Assembly (NCBI GenBank): GCA_036971615.1
Contig: JAYKKR010000011.1
Location: forward strand, 1,054,001 to 1,118,000
DNA length: 64,000 nt
Direction: 5' to 3'
Source of the DNA: Amyloporia xantha
Lineage: Eukaryota > Basidiomycota > Agaricomycetes > Polyporales > Adustoporiaceae
The position numbers were made by a program, and so were the translations under genes. Below, in pieces: positions 9,732 through 20,796 of the stretch. The notes beneath the pieces were generated by a model, which had not been told where the DNA came from, ran no database searches, and saw only the letters and a program-made list of their open reading frames with translations. How positions within the stretch are numbered: position 1 is the first letter of the stretch; the number at the start of each line of letters is the position of its first letter.

Positions 9732-12467
9732 ATGTCTTCCTTCCTCCTCGATGAGCATGAATATCCACGGGCGGTGACCATTCTCTATGCAACAGAGACA
9801 GGAACTGCGCAGGAAATTGCAGACCGCATTGCATACCAATGCCGCCGTCTGCATCTGCATGCCCGTGTCTGTAATATGGACACTTATTCGCCGGTGAGTA
9901 ATGCACCAGAATCTGGCGAGCTTGATACATCTTGAGGCGGGAAATTATCCGCTCCCCGGGTAGTATTAGAGAATGCGTCTCATAGCTACCCGGCCCTCTG
10001 CAATTGTAAGCTGACGCGGATGAATACCTTGCATGAATGCCAAGCATGGCGGAAGCAGAGGCGTTCCATGATGGCGATTCATGCATATTTCGTCTGAACA
10101 TAGGATTATCTGTCCTGCAATTGAGATGCTCAGAAGAACTTTCCATTATCTTAGAGAATAACGTCTAACCAACATATGTCATTGGAGACTTTTCGCTAAC
10201 TTCAAAATCTCCAGGCAGATTTAATATCTGAGCAAATGGTGCTATTTTCCGTGGCCACGACCGGCTCTGGTAAAGAGCCTCGCGCGATGACTCCGCTTTG
10301 GAACATGCTCTTGCGCTCTGATCTACCCGAGGACCTCTTTGAGGATCTCTCATTTGCTGTCTTTGGCCTCGGCGACACGGCATACGAAAAGTTCTGCTGG
10401 CCGGCCAAACTTCTTTCAAGACGTCTTATAAGCCTGGGTGCCAGTGAGATTTGCCCTAGAGGAGAGGGTGATGACCAACATCATCTAGGGTCCGTGCTCA
10501 ATGCATAGCGTGATCTCACCGTACTGAAGTGAATGATCAGCATAGACGGCGCGTTTGAGCCATGGATCAAGCAGCTGGTCGACATACTCCTTCATCTGTA
10601 CCCACTCCCATCGGGAACCAGTATCTTACCGGCGGACGACCTGCCCCCGCCAAGGGCATCAATATCGGATGCGAACTCGAATACCGTCGCATTAGCTCGA
10701 CGCGACAAGAATCATACGGCCACCGTTTCCTGTAATCGCAGGATCACTGCAGAAGACTGGTACCAGGATGTCCGCCACTTCGAATTTGATTTTGACGATG
10801 ATATTCGGTGATTCACAGCTTTGCTACACGTAGTGATAGTGTGGCTAACGGAACTGGCATTCAGATATGACCCTGGTGATATCGCCATCATACACCCTGA
10901 AGCTTCACCTGGAGATGTTGAAGCTTTCATGGGCATCTTAGGCTACGCCAATACTGTCGATGATCCTATCACGGTCACTCATGTTCTCGAAGGTACGTCA
11001 GTGTATGAATGCAGCTATACTTCATATGCACAGTTCAGTCCAATATCTGACTTTCTCGCCTGGCAGACCAGTCCTTTCCAGAGGGACTTCCTCATACAAC
11101 CACACTGCGAACCTTGTTTACACGTTACCTCGATATTTCCGCGGTACCGCGAAGATCGTTTTTCGCAATGCTCCGGCACTTTGTCACAGAAGAGCTCGAG
11201 ATTGAGAAGCTGGACGAGTTCCTGAGCGAGGAAGGTGCGGTACGTAATAACACCTTATTTCCACTGTTCTTCCTCGTCTAGCGGTCTGCGCTATCGTCGG
11301 TACCCATCTGTGATGGCGACTGAATCGATGTTTTGCCCAGGACGAGCTGTATGAATATTGTCAGCGACCACGCCGAACGATACACGAGGTACTCGAAGAG
11401 TTCCGATCAGCGCGCATCCCGAGAGAGTACATCTTTGATGTCTTTCCCCTTCTCCGGCCACGACAGTTCTCCATTGCCAGTTCCATGAAGGTATGTAGAA
11501 TAGCCTATTGGGTTATGATCTCACCACATCCTTGCCTCGACATTCGAGTGCCGGCTCATACTTGCCCAAGTTATGAAGTCCAGATTGGTTGAGCTGGTCT
11601 TTTCTTAGTGCCATCCCCGCCAAATACATCTATGTGTGGCCATCGTGCAGTATAGGACGAGACTGAAGATCCCTCGCCGTGGGGTGTGTACGAACTATAT
11701 GGCAAACCTGCGACCCGGTCAGTCAACGGCCCTTCTTCATCCTTTCCGTACATTTCACCAACCATGAACGTTATTCTAGGGGATAAATTACCGATCGGTC
11801 TACAGAAGGGTCTATTTGCCCTTCCGCATGATACATCGACACCTGTAATATGCGTTGGGCCCGGAACAGGCGTGGCACCGATGCGTGCTATCATCGAGGA
11901 GCGGACGTACATTGGCGCTACAGGTAAGGTTCAGAACAATCTGATGAGTCGCTGCGCCCTACTAACGACCTTGATGCATTCCCAACTCAATAACTATGGC
12001 TTGCATCCATATATCCGACACACTCGTGAAGACAACACTTTGTACTTTGGCTGTCGCTCCGCGTCCAAGGATCAGCATTATGTGTCGGAGTGGACCCGCT
12101 ACGCCGTAGAGAAATCTCTCACGTACCGTGTTGCTTTCTCGCGTGATGGGCCAGAAGGCACACCGCGGGTGTATGTCCAGGACCTCGTGCGGGAGCACTC
12201 GAAAAGAATATGGGAGTTGCTGGGGGTCCGCGGCGGATGGGTATTGATCTCTGGGTGAGAGCTGCTTGATCCATTCCGATTTTATGTGAAGCACTCCTTA
12301 CTGAATGGACTGCGGAACACAGGTCTGCAAACAAGATGCCCGCGAGCGTCAGGGCTGCGATCAAGGAAGCTGCGCAGCGGGAGGCCGCGAAGACAGAGGA
12401 GGAGGCTCAAGAGTTCTTGTCTATGCTGGAACGAGAGGGCAGATTGATTGAAGAGTGCTGGAGCTAA
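9732..12467 (+). CDS. TAH18: NADPH-dependent diflavin oxidoreductase 1
   Basis: Diflavin reductase that passes electrons from NADPH through FAD and FMN to Dre2/anamorsin in cytosolic Fe-S protein assembly. The flavodoxin domain begins TILYATETGTAQEIADRIAY and continues with LFSVATTGSGKEPRAM and AVFGLGDTAYEKFCWPAKLL. The FAD part has DPGDIAIIHPEA, REYIFDVFPLLRPRQFSIASS (flavin-binding RxxS-type motif) and AIVQYRTRLKIPRRG. The NADPH part has ICVGPGTGVAPMRAIIEER and LYFGCRSASKDQHY. The protein ends RLIEECWS, TAA at 12465-12467. ATG 9732 is preferred over the upstream in-frame ATG at 9660 because it begins just before the flavodoxin strand. About 600 residues. The first intron, about 320 nt, is much longer than the others. 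Confidence 0.92.
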
Positions 12468-12879
12468 CTTTTCACTCATTAACCTGATCTGGCTGCTGTA
12501 CACGTCAATATAATCAGCTATGAGTCCCCCCTTCATGCAGTGACGCGGCGTTCTGAGTTTGATCCCCTAATACTTCCAACAACAGTCCATAAAGTGCACC
12601 CGTCGTAACATTCAGGCTTTTACGTAATGGATTATAGACTACCAGAGACGATATCGTCGGAGCGCTGTTATCCTGATTTGGCATATGTCCGTAGAAGTCG
12701 GCGCTTGTGCACCCATCATGCGTAGCGCCCTCCACTTTCAAGGACTTACAACCACTTAGTACTGCTACTTGCTTATAGCTTTCTTTCTCTTCCAACTTGC
12801 TCGGATCTCCTGTGCGAGCCTGTAAGCTGAATTGTTAGATCGGTTGGCTGGCTGGACTGTTGTCGCTACATAGCATCGG
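12468..12879. other. Intergenic, TAH18 3' flank and beta-adaptin promoter
   Basis: No coding exon recognised. Expected to hold the TAH18 terminator and the beta-adaptin promoter. Confidence 0.5.
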
Positions 12880-15519
12880 ATGTCTGGATTCCGCGGACCT
12901 CCCCGCAAGGGCGAGAACTTCGAGCTCAGCGCCGACCTCAACAGTGAGTACAAGGAAAAGCGTAAGGATGCTATCAAGAAGGTCATTGCTAACATGACTG
13001 TGCAGAAGGGTACGTGTATCGGCGTTTGTGGTCTGTCTTCATACTAAGCACCACGTACAGACGTCAGTGGGCTCTTCCCGGACGTCCTCAAGAATATGCA
13101 GACAGATGATCTGGAGCAGAAGAAGCTTGTTTATCTGTACCTTATGAACTATGCGAAAACACAGCCAGAGCTCGTCATCTTAGCTGTCAACACGTTCGTC
13201 AAGGACACCGACGACCCGAACCCACTCGTGCGCGCGCTTGCTATCCGGACGATGGGCTGCCTACGCGCAGAGAAGATCATCGACTACCTTTGCGACCCTC
13301 TGCAAAAGTGCCTGCGCGACGACAACCCGTATGTGCGCAAGACTGCGGCGCTCTGCGTCGCCAAGCTATATGACCTGAAGCCGGAGTTGGTGATTGAGAA
13401 CGGCTTTCTGGAGACATTGCAGGAGATGATTGCGGACAGCAACCCCATGGTGAGTCTTATGCCAATTCTGTCTCGTTGTAGTAGACGCTGGTTCATACTT
13501 CCTCAGGTCGTCGCAAATACGGTTGCGGCTCTGAGCGATATACACATTGCTGCGTCGGCTGCAGGATCAAACTCGGAAGTCTTTCACATTTCGTCTGTTA
13601 TCTTGAACAAACTGCTCGTCGCGCTCAACGAATGCTCCGAATGGGGTCGTGTCGCGATATTGAACGCGCTCGCTAGGTACGAGACGGAAGATGATCGGGA
13701 AAGCGAGCACATTTGCGAGCGCGTCGTGCCTCAATTCCAACACGCGAACGCTAGCGTTGTTCTCGCAGCTGTCAAGGCATGTTCACCGAACTGTCTTTCC
13801 TGGTCGAAGCTCACCGAGCGATACAGGTGATCATGATTCACATGCGTCATGTACGCTCCGATACCCTCACGAAGACCTTCATTCGCAAGATGGCGCCACC
13901 CTTAGTCACGCTTCTCTCGAATCCGCCAGAGGTGCAGTGGGTCGCGCTCCGGAATATCAACTTGTTACTGCAGAAGCGACCAGATTTGTTGTCAAACGAG
14001 ATGCGTGTATTCTTCTGCAAGTACAATGATCCACTATACGTAAAGGTGGAGAAGTTGGACATCATGGTCCGACTTGCGGGTGAGAGCAACGTCGACGCGC
14101 TCCTGAGCGAGCTGAAGGAGTAAGTGAACCATTACCAGTTTCCGGGGAACAGGTGCTTAGGCGACATGCAGATACGCGTCAGAAGTGGACGTCGATTTTG
14201 TGCGGAGAAGTATCAAAGCCATCGGGCAGACTGCCATCAAGATCGACGAGGCTGCAGAACGATGTGTCAACGTACTGCTAGACCTTATCAATACCCGTGT
14301 CAGTTACGTCGTCCAAGAGGCTGTTGTGGTTATGAAGGTAGATCCTGTTCTTGCGTGTTCTTTATGTCACTAATACCTCCTTATACAGGATATTTTCCGA
14401 AAATACCCTTCCACATATGAGGGTGTAATTCCGACGTTGTGTGCCAACCTTGAGGAGCTCGACGAGCCCGAAGCGAAGGCTTCGCTCATCTGGATCATTG
14501 GGGAGTACGCAAACAAGATCGAGAACGCAGATGAACTTCTGAGCATCTTTGTCGACTCTTTCACGGAAGAATCTTATCCTGTATGTATCATTTCCAGTGT
14601 CCGAATCCTCACTTCTCATTCTTGACTTCTACTCAACAGGTGCAGCTGCAAACGTTGACAGCGGTTGTCAAGCTGTTCCTGCAGAAACCCGACAATTCGC
14701 AGGGGCTCGTTCCAAAAGGTGCTAAATACAGCAACAAAGGATTGTGACTCGCCTGATGTGCGAGATCGGGCGTACATCTATTGGCGATTGCTCTCGACAG
14801 ATCCAGGGGCCGCAAAGGTATGAAAATGCCCCGCGTTATCATCATCCTCCTGTCATTAAGCCACGGTATTGATTGATTGCACATGGTCGTGTAGGCTGTG
14901 GTTCTGTCACATCGACCACCGATTTCTCTGCCGCGCACGACAGTGTCACCGCAGCTACTAGAAGAGCTTCTAGGGGAAGTCTCCAGTCTGGCCAGTGTCT
15001 ATCATAAACCAGAAGAGACGTTTGTTGGGCCAGGACGTATCGGCATCGACTCGTTACAACGGAAAGGGCCAGAGTGCGTATATGCGATCACTTCACTTCG
15101 TCTTTGCCATAACGTTCTTTGTCAGACTTGCGGACGAGCGGGTCGCCGCGCAAAAGGCCCTCCAAACCGTCGCGGCGGGCCAACAAGCCGAAAATCTGCT
15201 CGACTTCGCCGATACAGACGCGGCCGAAGACGGACGGCAGCCGTCCGGGTTGGCTGCTACGACTGTGCTTACGTCGACACCGGCCGCAGCTAACCTCCTG
15301 TCGGGCACCTCGAGTAACCCTCTCGACGACCTTGTCTCCATCTTCGGAAGTGTTGGTGTCAGTGCGCCTGCGACTCAGCCTCCACCAAACACGGATACCC
15401 TCGGCGCTTTCAACTTCGGGACAGCCTCTCCAATGGCCCCAGCGACACCCTCTGTTTTGCAAGCAGCTTCGCCGCCAACGCAGCAGACACAACAGGACGA
15501 CTTGTTGGGGTTGTTCTAG
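12880..15519 (+). CDS. AP-1/AP-2 adaptor complex beta subunit (beta-adaptin)
   Basis: Large subunit of a clathrin adaptor complex that sorts cargo at the trans-Golgi network and endosomes. Begins [20 protein letters not shown], then [58 protein letters not shown] and [20 protein letters not shown], the near-invariant armadillo-repeat trunk of beta-adaptins. Later exons carry [39 protein letters not shown] and [19 protein letters not shown]. After the trunk there is a low-complexity Ala/Ser/Pro/Thr hinge with [11 protein letters not shown], and the protein stops at QQDDLLGLF, a clathrin-box-like end. No appendage (ear) domain follows, as in yeast AP-1 beta; this favours AP-1 (Apl2) over AP-2. 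About 730 residues, short introns. Confidence 0.9.
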
Positions 15520-15995
15520 GTCGATTATTTTCGGTGTCGTACAGTTGTGTAGTTCATGTAGATTGCCGGAGATAGCATTGTTTTTACATATATATATATA
15601 AACTTGCCAGAACATATGACCTAACCGTGATATTACTGGTACCTGCACAGATGTGCACGAAACTCCGCATAACACAGCCCCCTGCGATCATGCTTAACGA
15701 ATGCTCACACATCTTGAACCGGATAATGGAAACATGCAATCCATCCACAGGCTTTTATGCATCTTGAGGTATCAGAAACAAGACTGCAGTGCCACCATAT
15801 TAGATCCGGGTGACCTCCACCCTCCACTTTCCGATCAACAGCCTGCGATTATTTGCTTTCCGCTTAACCCATCCTTCACACCGGTACCTACATAAAGCTA
15901 CTGGATCGACGTGAGATACCATTCATCCTACTTGTCACCCTCATATTCATCTAGACCAGAGCTAACAGTAGACTCGGCGACGGGACGTTCTCGAC
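15520..15995. other. Intergenic with a short TA repeat
   Basis: Contains a (TA)n run at about 15589-15600, probably in the 3' flank of beta-adaptin. No supported gene. Confidence 0.5.
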
Positions 15996-17516
15996 ATGCA
16001 GGCCGTAATATCCACAGCATCAGCCCCATTCGATAGCACAGATGCCGATGTTATACTACGTACTTGCAATCATGTCGACTTCCATGTCCACAAAGTCATT
16101 CTCCGCATGGCCTCGGGCTTCTTCCAAGATATGTTCAGTATGCCACAACCCGCGAATCCTAACGAGACAGATCTGCACTCGGACAAAGGTGTCCCTATCA
16201 TTCCCATCTCGGAGGACGCCAAGACACTAGACTATCTGCTTCGCTTGTGCTATCCAACGCCACATCCTGCGTCGGAGGATATGGAGCTGATAGGCTCAGC
16301 GTTGACCGCGGCGAGGAAATACGAGATGGATTTGGCCGTCTCGAGAATGAAGAATTCGCTCCTCGTCTTCACCTCCAACCAGGCGCTTCGTGAGCGCACC
16401 GTTCGTGTCTATGCAAAAGCAGTCCAACTTGGGTTGGAAGACGTGGCCAGAGCCGCTGCTGTTGCCAGTACCAGCTGGTCAACAGTCGGCTACATTCCCG
16501 AGTTGGATAACATTTCAGCTGGTGCGCTGTATAGATTTTTACAATTCCGACGTATGGGCCAAAAAGCACCTGTCACATTCACGTTTTGCCGGCCGACGCC
16601 AGGCGGCGAGGCAAGCGAGGGGATTGATGGACAGGAGGGACACGGTTCTGGGGCTGTCAAGGGAAAGAGGGCCATGACGAACAGTATTTCGCCTATGTTC
16701 AACCGCGCATCTGCCGATGTTGTCGTCCGATCGTCAGACAATGTTGATTTCAGATTATCCCGGTCCATCCTCAGCTTGGCTTCCCCTGTGTTTGAGGATC
16801 TCCTCTCCCATCTGCCCAATGAGGACGGCGGCTCTGCAAATGGAGCGCCTCCTCTGATCTCTGCGAAAGAAAATAGCCATGACTTGAACCAGCTCTTCCA
16901 GCTGTGTTATCCCATGGAAAATCCCCGCATTTCCGACATAGACAGTGCACTAGCATTGCACGACATTGCGGTAAAGTACCAAATACCGTTTGCGATGACA
17001 TTCGCTAGAAAAGCGTTCGCAGAAAACATTGGCACTCACCCTCTACGCGCATATTTCATTGCAATGCGCAAAAAATGGACCACAGAGGCGAGGGAGGCGG
17101 CACGATGTACCATATTCGTCAAGCCCCATCTTCAGTGGGTTCCTGAAATGGAGGAAGTGCCCGCTGCTGTTTACCGCCAACTTCTGGATTATGGTGCGCG
17201 CTGTCACAGCATCGTGCATGAAGCGAGCAAAATGGACACGGGCATTCTCTCGCGCTCGAGTCTGGAAAAGGCTCCCCATTGGAGCGACGTGAATCTCGAG
17301 AAAGCTGAGAGGTCTGGCTGGGCGATTGATAATTTACTGGTCGATGTGCACGGCGCCGTGGCCTCCGCTCCTCCACACAAAGGGGTCGAAGAAATTCTCG
17401 CTGTTGCCTTTGGGAGGGGAGAGAAATACACTCGCGATAAATTATTACAACAGGGTCAAAAAATCACTAGGCTACTCAACGATGCGTATGAGAAGGTAAG
17501 AATGCTTCTAGCATAA
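15996..17516 (+). CDS. Protein with two BTB/POZ domains
   Basis: Single-exon ORF of 506 residues, unusual here because it has no introns. Two BTB domains occur in tandem. The first, about residues 10-120, has DADVILRTCNHVDFHVHKVI, LRMASGFFQDMF and LDYLLRLCYPTPHP. The second, about residues 235-345, has ADVVVRSSDNVDFRLSRSIL, SLASPVFEDLLSHL and LNQLFQLCYPMENP. Each is followed by a helical stretch (ARKYEMDLAVSRMKNSL; AVKYQIPFAMTFARKAF). BTB domains mediate dimerisation or Cullin-3 binding; many Agaricomycetes carry large families of such proteins without assigned roles. No kelch, MATH or zinc-finger partner domain is seen. The two halves probably arose by internal duplication. Confidence 0.85.
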   Translation: MQAVISTASAPFDSTDADVILRTCNHVDFHVHKVILRMASGFFQDMFSMPQPANPNETDLHSDKGVPIIPISEDAKTLDYLLRLCYPTPHPASEDMELIGSALTAARKYEMDLAVSRMKNSLLVFTSNQALRERTVRVYAKAVQLGLEDVARAAAVASTSWSTVGYIPELDNISAGALYRFLQFRRMGQKAPVTFTFCRPTPGGEASEGIDGQEGHGSGAVKGKRAMTNSISPMFNRASADVVVRSSDNVDFRLSRSILSLASPVFEDLLSHLPNEDGGSANGAPPLISAKENSHDLNQLFQLCYPMENPRISDIDSALALHDIAVKYQIPFAMTFARKAFAENIGTHPLRAYFIAMRKKWTTEAREAARCTIFVKPHLQWVPEMEEVPAAVYRQLLDYGARCHSIVHEASKMDTGILSRSSLEKAPHWSDVNLEKAERSGWAIDNLLVDVHGAVASAPPHKGVEEILAVAFGRGEKYTRDKLLQQGQKITRLLNDAYEKVRMLLA

Positions 17517-18053
17517 GCATCTGCGAAAGCGGTGATACATATCGACCTTACAGATCGTACCGTAACTGTACCCTCGCCTGGCCTATCATGCTGGCGTGAG
17601 CATTTACAGCCTTATCGGGAAGAGAGCACCATTTCGACCAAAGGAATCTCGAGGCGACCTTGCTTGGTGTCTCAAACTCCTTCGATCATAACATATCTGT
17701 TTTATGATGATGTTATGGATGATCCTGCCACGCAGGCTGAGTACCTTTACTGGTTTATTTTATAAGGTGCCTCACGTCTTGTTTGCGTTACACAGTGTCA
17801 CATTGTTGTGGTTCATGTCGCTTTGACATGCATATACGGAATTACCGGAGCATAATGTAATAGAGGACTCACCTACCGATCTGAACAGATAATGTTTACT
17901 GCGCATAGCTCGCTTTCCTGCGGAATAGGAATAGGATCCAACGTGTCGGCTTCATACTGGAGTTTCATTCAGGTTGCAAGTCACTATGGTATACGATCGG
18001 CGACAATGATTAATACAAGGTCTACACTACGGATATCTGCCTCGCAAGGGATC
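17517..18053. other. Intergenic between convergent genes
   Basis: Lies between the 3' ends of the double-BTB gene and the CsbD-like gene. No coding exon recognised. Confidence 0.5.
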
Positions 18054-18655
18054 TCAGTCGTGAGGGGCGCGTGCCTCACCCTTCGCCGCTGCCTTGCCTC
18101 CTGACTCACGCAGTTCTCCCTTCTCGTGCATGTCAGAATTGCGTGTGACTTTACCGGCGACCTACGGGTGACGACGTCAGCATAATAGCAAAGACCCAAG
18201 ATCTGTGAACGGACCTTCTGCGCCTTGCCAATGAGCTTATCAGTTGCTTTAGCCTTCCCCTCGGGGAGTTCATCTTGGCCACCAATTGCAACACCGCCTG
18301 TATAAACCGTCACGGTCAACACAACGCCCTACAGGGACAAAGACGTCGAAGACTCGCCTTGCGATGTCGGCTTGACGTTCAGAGGTCTTTCCTGATTGAA
18401 TGCATTCTTGCCCGAATCGCTACTCGGTGCTCCGGGCGTGTCGTGTTGGCCTCCGGCCATGACCCGGTTGTCATCGGTTCCAGCGCCGAACTGGCGTTGG
18501 TTGTTGTCTACCCATGTTTGTGAGTCGTTGGTCACATCGGCGTCGTAATTTGCTGCTGGCGCGGAGCCTCGTGAGCCGGGAAGAGCTTCGTCGTCGCGGT
18601 GGACGTGGTGCTCGGGCGGTGGCTGCGAAACGTAGGGGTTGTTGATGGAAGACAT
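18054..18655 (-). CDS. Small CsbD-like/conserved fungal stress-type protein
   Basis: Starts at ATG 18655 (MSSINNPYVSQPPPEHHVHR) with a hydrophilic, probably disordered N-terminal half rich in Asn, Gln, Asp and Gly (QTWVDNNQRQFGAG). After introns it reads KAKATDKLIGKAQKV and, in the last exon, AGKVTRNSDMHEKGELRESG then GKAAAKGEARAPHD before TGA at 18054. The 'DKxxGKxxKvxGKvTxNxxxxEKGExRExGGKAxxxGEARAPHD' pattern is a widespread small basidiomycete protein resembling bacterial CsbD stress proteins. About 160 residues. Function unknown; a stress role is only by analogy. Confidence 0.75.
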
Positions 18656-19619
18656 TGTGGGTATGGTGATGATACGATAGGGGTATGTGGGCGTGATATG
18701 TTTGCGTGTGGATTTGTGTTGGAAGGGGTTCTAAACATGACCCATCTTATATGCAACTCGGTGGTGCAGAGTGAACGCCACAATGCTCCATATATGGACA
18801 ACTACGCTGTGACGTCAGGAACGTCATCCTCGCCACATCTGGTAGCTCTCCAAGGAAGTCAGCGTTCGAACCGGTAGAGTGGATAAAGCTTGCGGAGACA
18901 TTCACATTGGTAGCTCCTCACCCACCGGATCATCTACCTACGTATACTACGCGCTAGCGAGTGAATGGAGATGGAGGGAATCAACGAATCATGTGCAGCT
19001 GGATTCCGCACTCACCTGTCGTCAAATGGGAATTCTGTCTCTCTGTTAGACACTGATTTCCGCCAATATTCAGTAAACGGCTGCTTCAGCAATAAAGACT
19101 AGAATCCCCCACGCCGTCTTACGAGACATGCACTCGCCGTGTTGGCGATAAATATTGCCCAGAAGCGACCTGTGTATTATGCAGTCAATCAGAAGGCTGA
19201 ATCAATCTTACCTCGAGGCTAGATCGGCATTATAAGTCCGGGTTCAATCATGCTGTCAGGTTGATGAAACGCAAACAGCGAGGCTGATCTACTGGGCAAC
19301 ATCGTGTTCAATCTGCATTACAGGCGGGTCCTAGAATATCAGAATAATAGCAGATGTAGATGCTGTCCCCGGGTGTGACTGTCGCGTAGAAGAGAGCAGA
19401 TTCTCATTGTCGCGTGTTTGGATTTCCAAAGACCACAAGGGTCAAACGAAGAAAGTAGACGACAAGCGTGCAGCATTAAATGTACACATCATCTTCCATG
19501 ATCAAATCTGATATCACCTGTACAATCACAAATAATAATCATACACTAACAAGAAACAGCCGATGACCCACACAGGAAGCCGACTCGTGCAATATCAAGG
19601 CACACGAGCCCATGATGGC
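18656..19619. other. Intergenic, CsbD-like gene promoter to H2A.Z 3' flank
   Basis: About 960 bp. No exon or RNA gene recognised on either strand. Confidence 0.45.
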
Positions 19620-20337
19620 CTACTGAACACCCTCTGTCTTCTTCTGCACTTTGTTGGCGGTCAAACTCTTATGGATGAACGGCAGGACACCTAGTAGCAA
19701 GGGCGGATAATCATCAGCTAAGGCGACCGCCAAATTGACAGATAGTACTAACCTCCTCCTGCGATGGTGGCGCGTACAAGCGTGTCAAGCTCCTCGTCAC
19801 CGCGGATCGCGAGTTGCAAGTGGCGAGGCGTAATACGTTTCACACGCAGATCCTTGGATGCATTGCCTAAAAAAAGACCATACGGTATCAATAAGGATCT
19901 TCAACTCTATTAGGTAACGGGAAGAAGTCCGCAAAACAGGAGCTGTGAAAAGGGTTCAGGCTCATGCACGCACCTGCCAACTCTAGGACTTCCGCAGTCA
20001 AATACTCCAGGATGGCCGATGTGTAGACAGCAGCTTTAGCCCCTATGCGAACATTGTGCTGTGTTCGCTGTTTGAGGTAACGGTGTATACGACCAACAGG
20101 AAACTAAGGTACGTTCATTAGAAAACTGCACGGACAACAAACATAACAAAAGGTGCAAGATACTAAGCTAGCAATAGCAGCAGAACCGCAAGAATAGTAA
20201 GAGGCACGAACCTGCAATCCAGCTTTCTGACTACGCGTCTGCAAGGTCCGCTGAGGCGCTGGTGCATCTTGTGCCGCATTGGTGGCAGCTGAGGACTTGG
20301 ACTTGCCTCCAGACTTCCCTTTCGCAGGCGAAGGCAT
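19620..20337 (-). CDS. HTZ1: Histone H2A.Z variant
   Basis: Starts [16 protein letters not shown] at ATG 20337 and ends [16 protein letters not shown] at 19620-19622. The histone fold is assembled from short exons: [20 protein letters not shown], then [40 protein letters not shown] and [20 protein letters not shown], then [20 protein letters not shown] in place of the canonical NDEELNKL, the single-residue spacing of that region, and the KSLTANK tail identify H2A.Z rather than H2A. Incorporated into nucleosomes by SWR1 at promoters and boundaries. The Lys/Gly-rich N-terminus has several acetylatable lysines. Divergent from RPO41, 459 bp apart. Confidence 0.93.
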
Positions 20338-20796
20338 GATAACTTAACGAACTCGGCAGGCCAAAAGGCGCGGTGAACGAATCGCGTCCAAATGAGGCAA
20401 CGATATGTAGACCAGAATTCACGACGAATTCAACAAGCGCGTGTCGTTTGTCTGACAAGCGAAGACTGCTCGAATGGGGATGAGACTAGGCGCGACACGG
20501 ACGCGAAACGCGAAAGTGGCTGGGAAGTTGGTGGTAATAGATCAAAGGGTCTACACGTGACACTCAACATGCGCGCCCGTGAGAAACGCAGAGCTCACGT
20601 GATCGCAGGGCTATTTCCGTTCTTGGCGGTATTTGGTTCGGACAAATACAGCGGTGGCGGAAAATTTCGAAGGGAAATTAGACATATTTCTTCCAAGCGC
20701 TCATCTTGTGCTCACCTTGACAGCAACCTAGGCCGTCCTTCGTTACTGAACTTGCTTGCCTGGGTTTAGCAAGTTGTGCTGAGATAGGTCGTCAAA
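20338..20796. promoter_or_regulatory. Divergent promoter region between H2A.Z and RPO41
   Basis: The only sequence between the two start codons, so it must contain both promoters. It includes two ACGTGA motifs (about 20553 and 20597). No clear TATA box. No exon recognised. Confidence 0.5.

Noticed and set aside
9259..10146. Long minus-strand ORF of 295 codons across the LCL3/TAH18 junction
   Set aside because: Only its last part (from ATG 9582) matches LCL3; the upstream part runs antisense through the TAH18 first exon and intron and has no family features.
15585..15602. TA-repeat near the beta-adaptin stop as a TATA promoter
   Set aside because: It is in the 3' flank of one gene and about 400 bp from the next start, so it is more likely a simple repeat.
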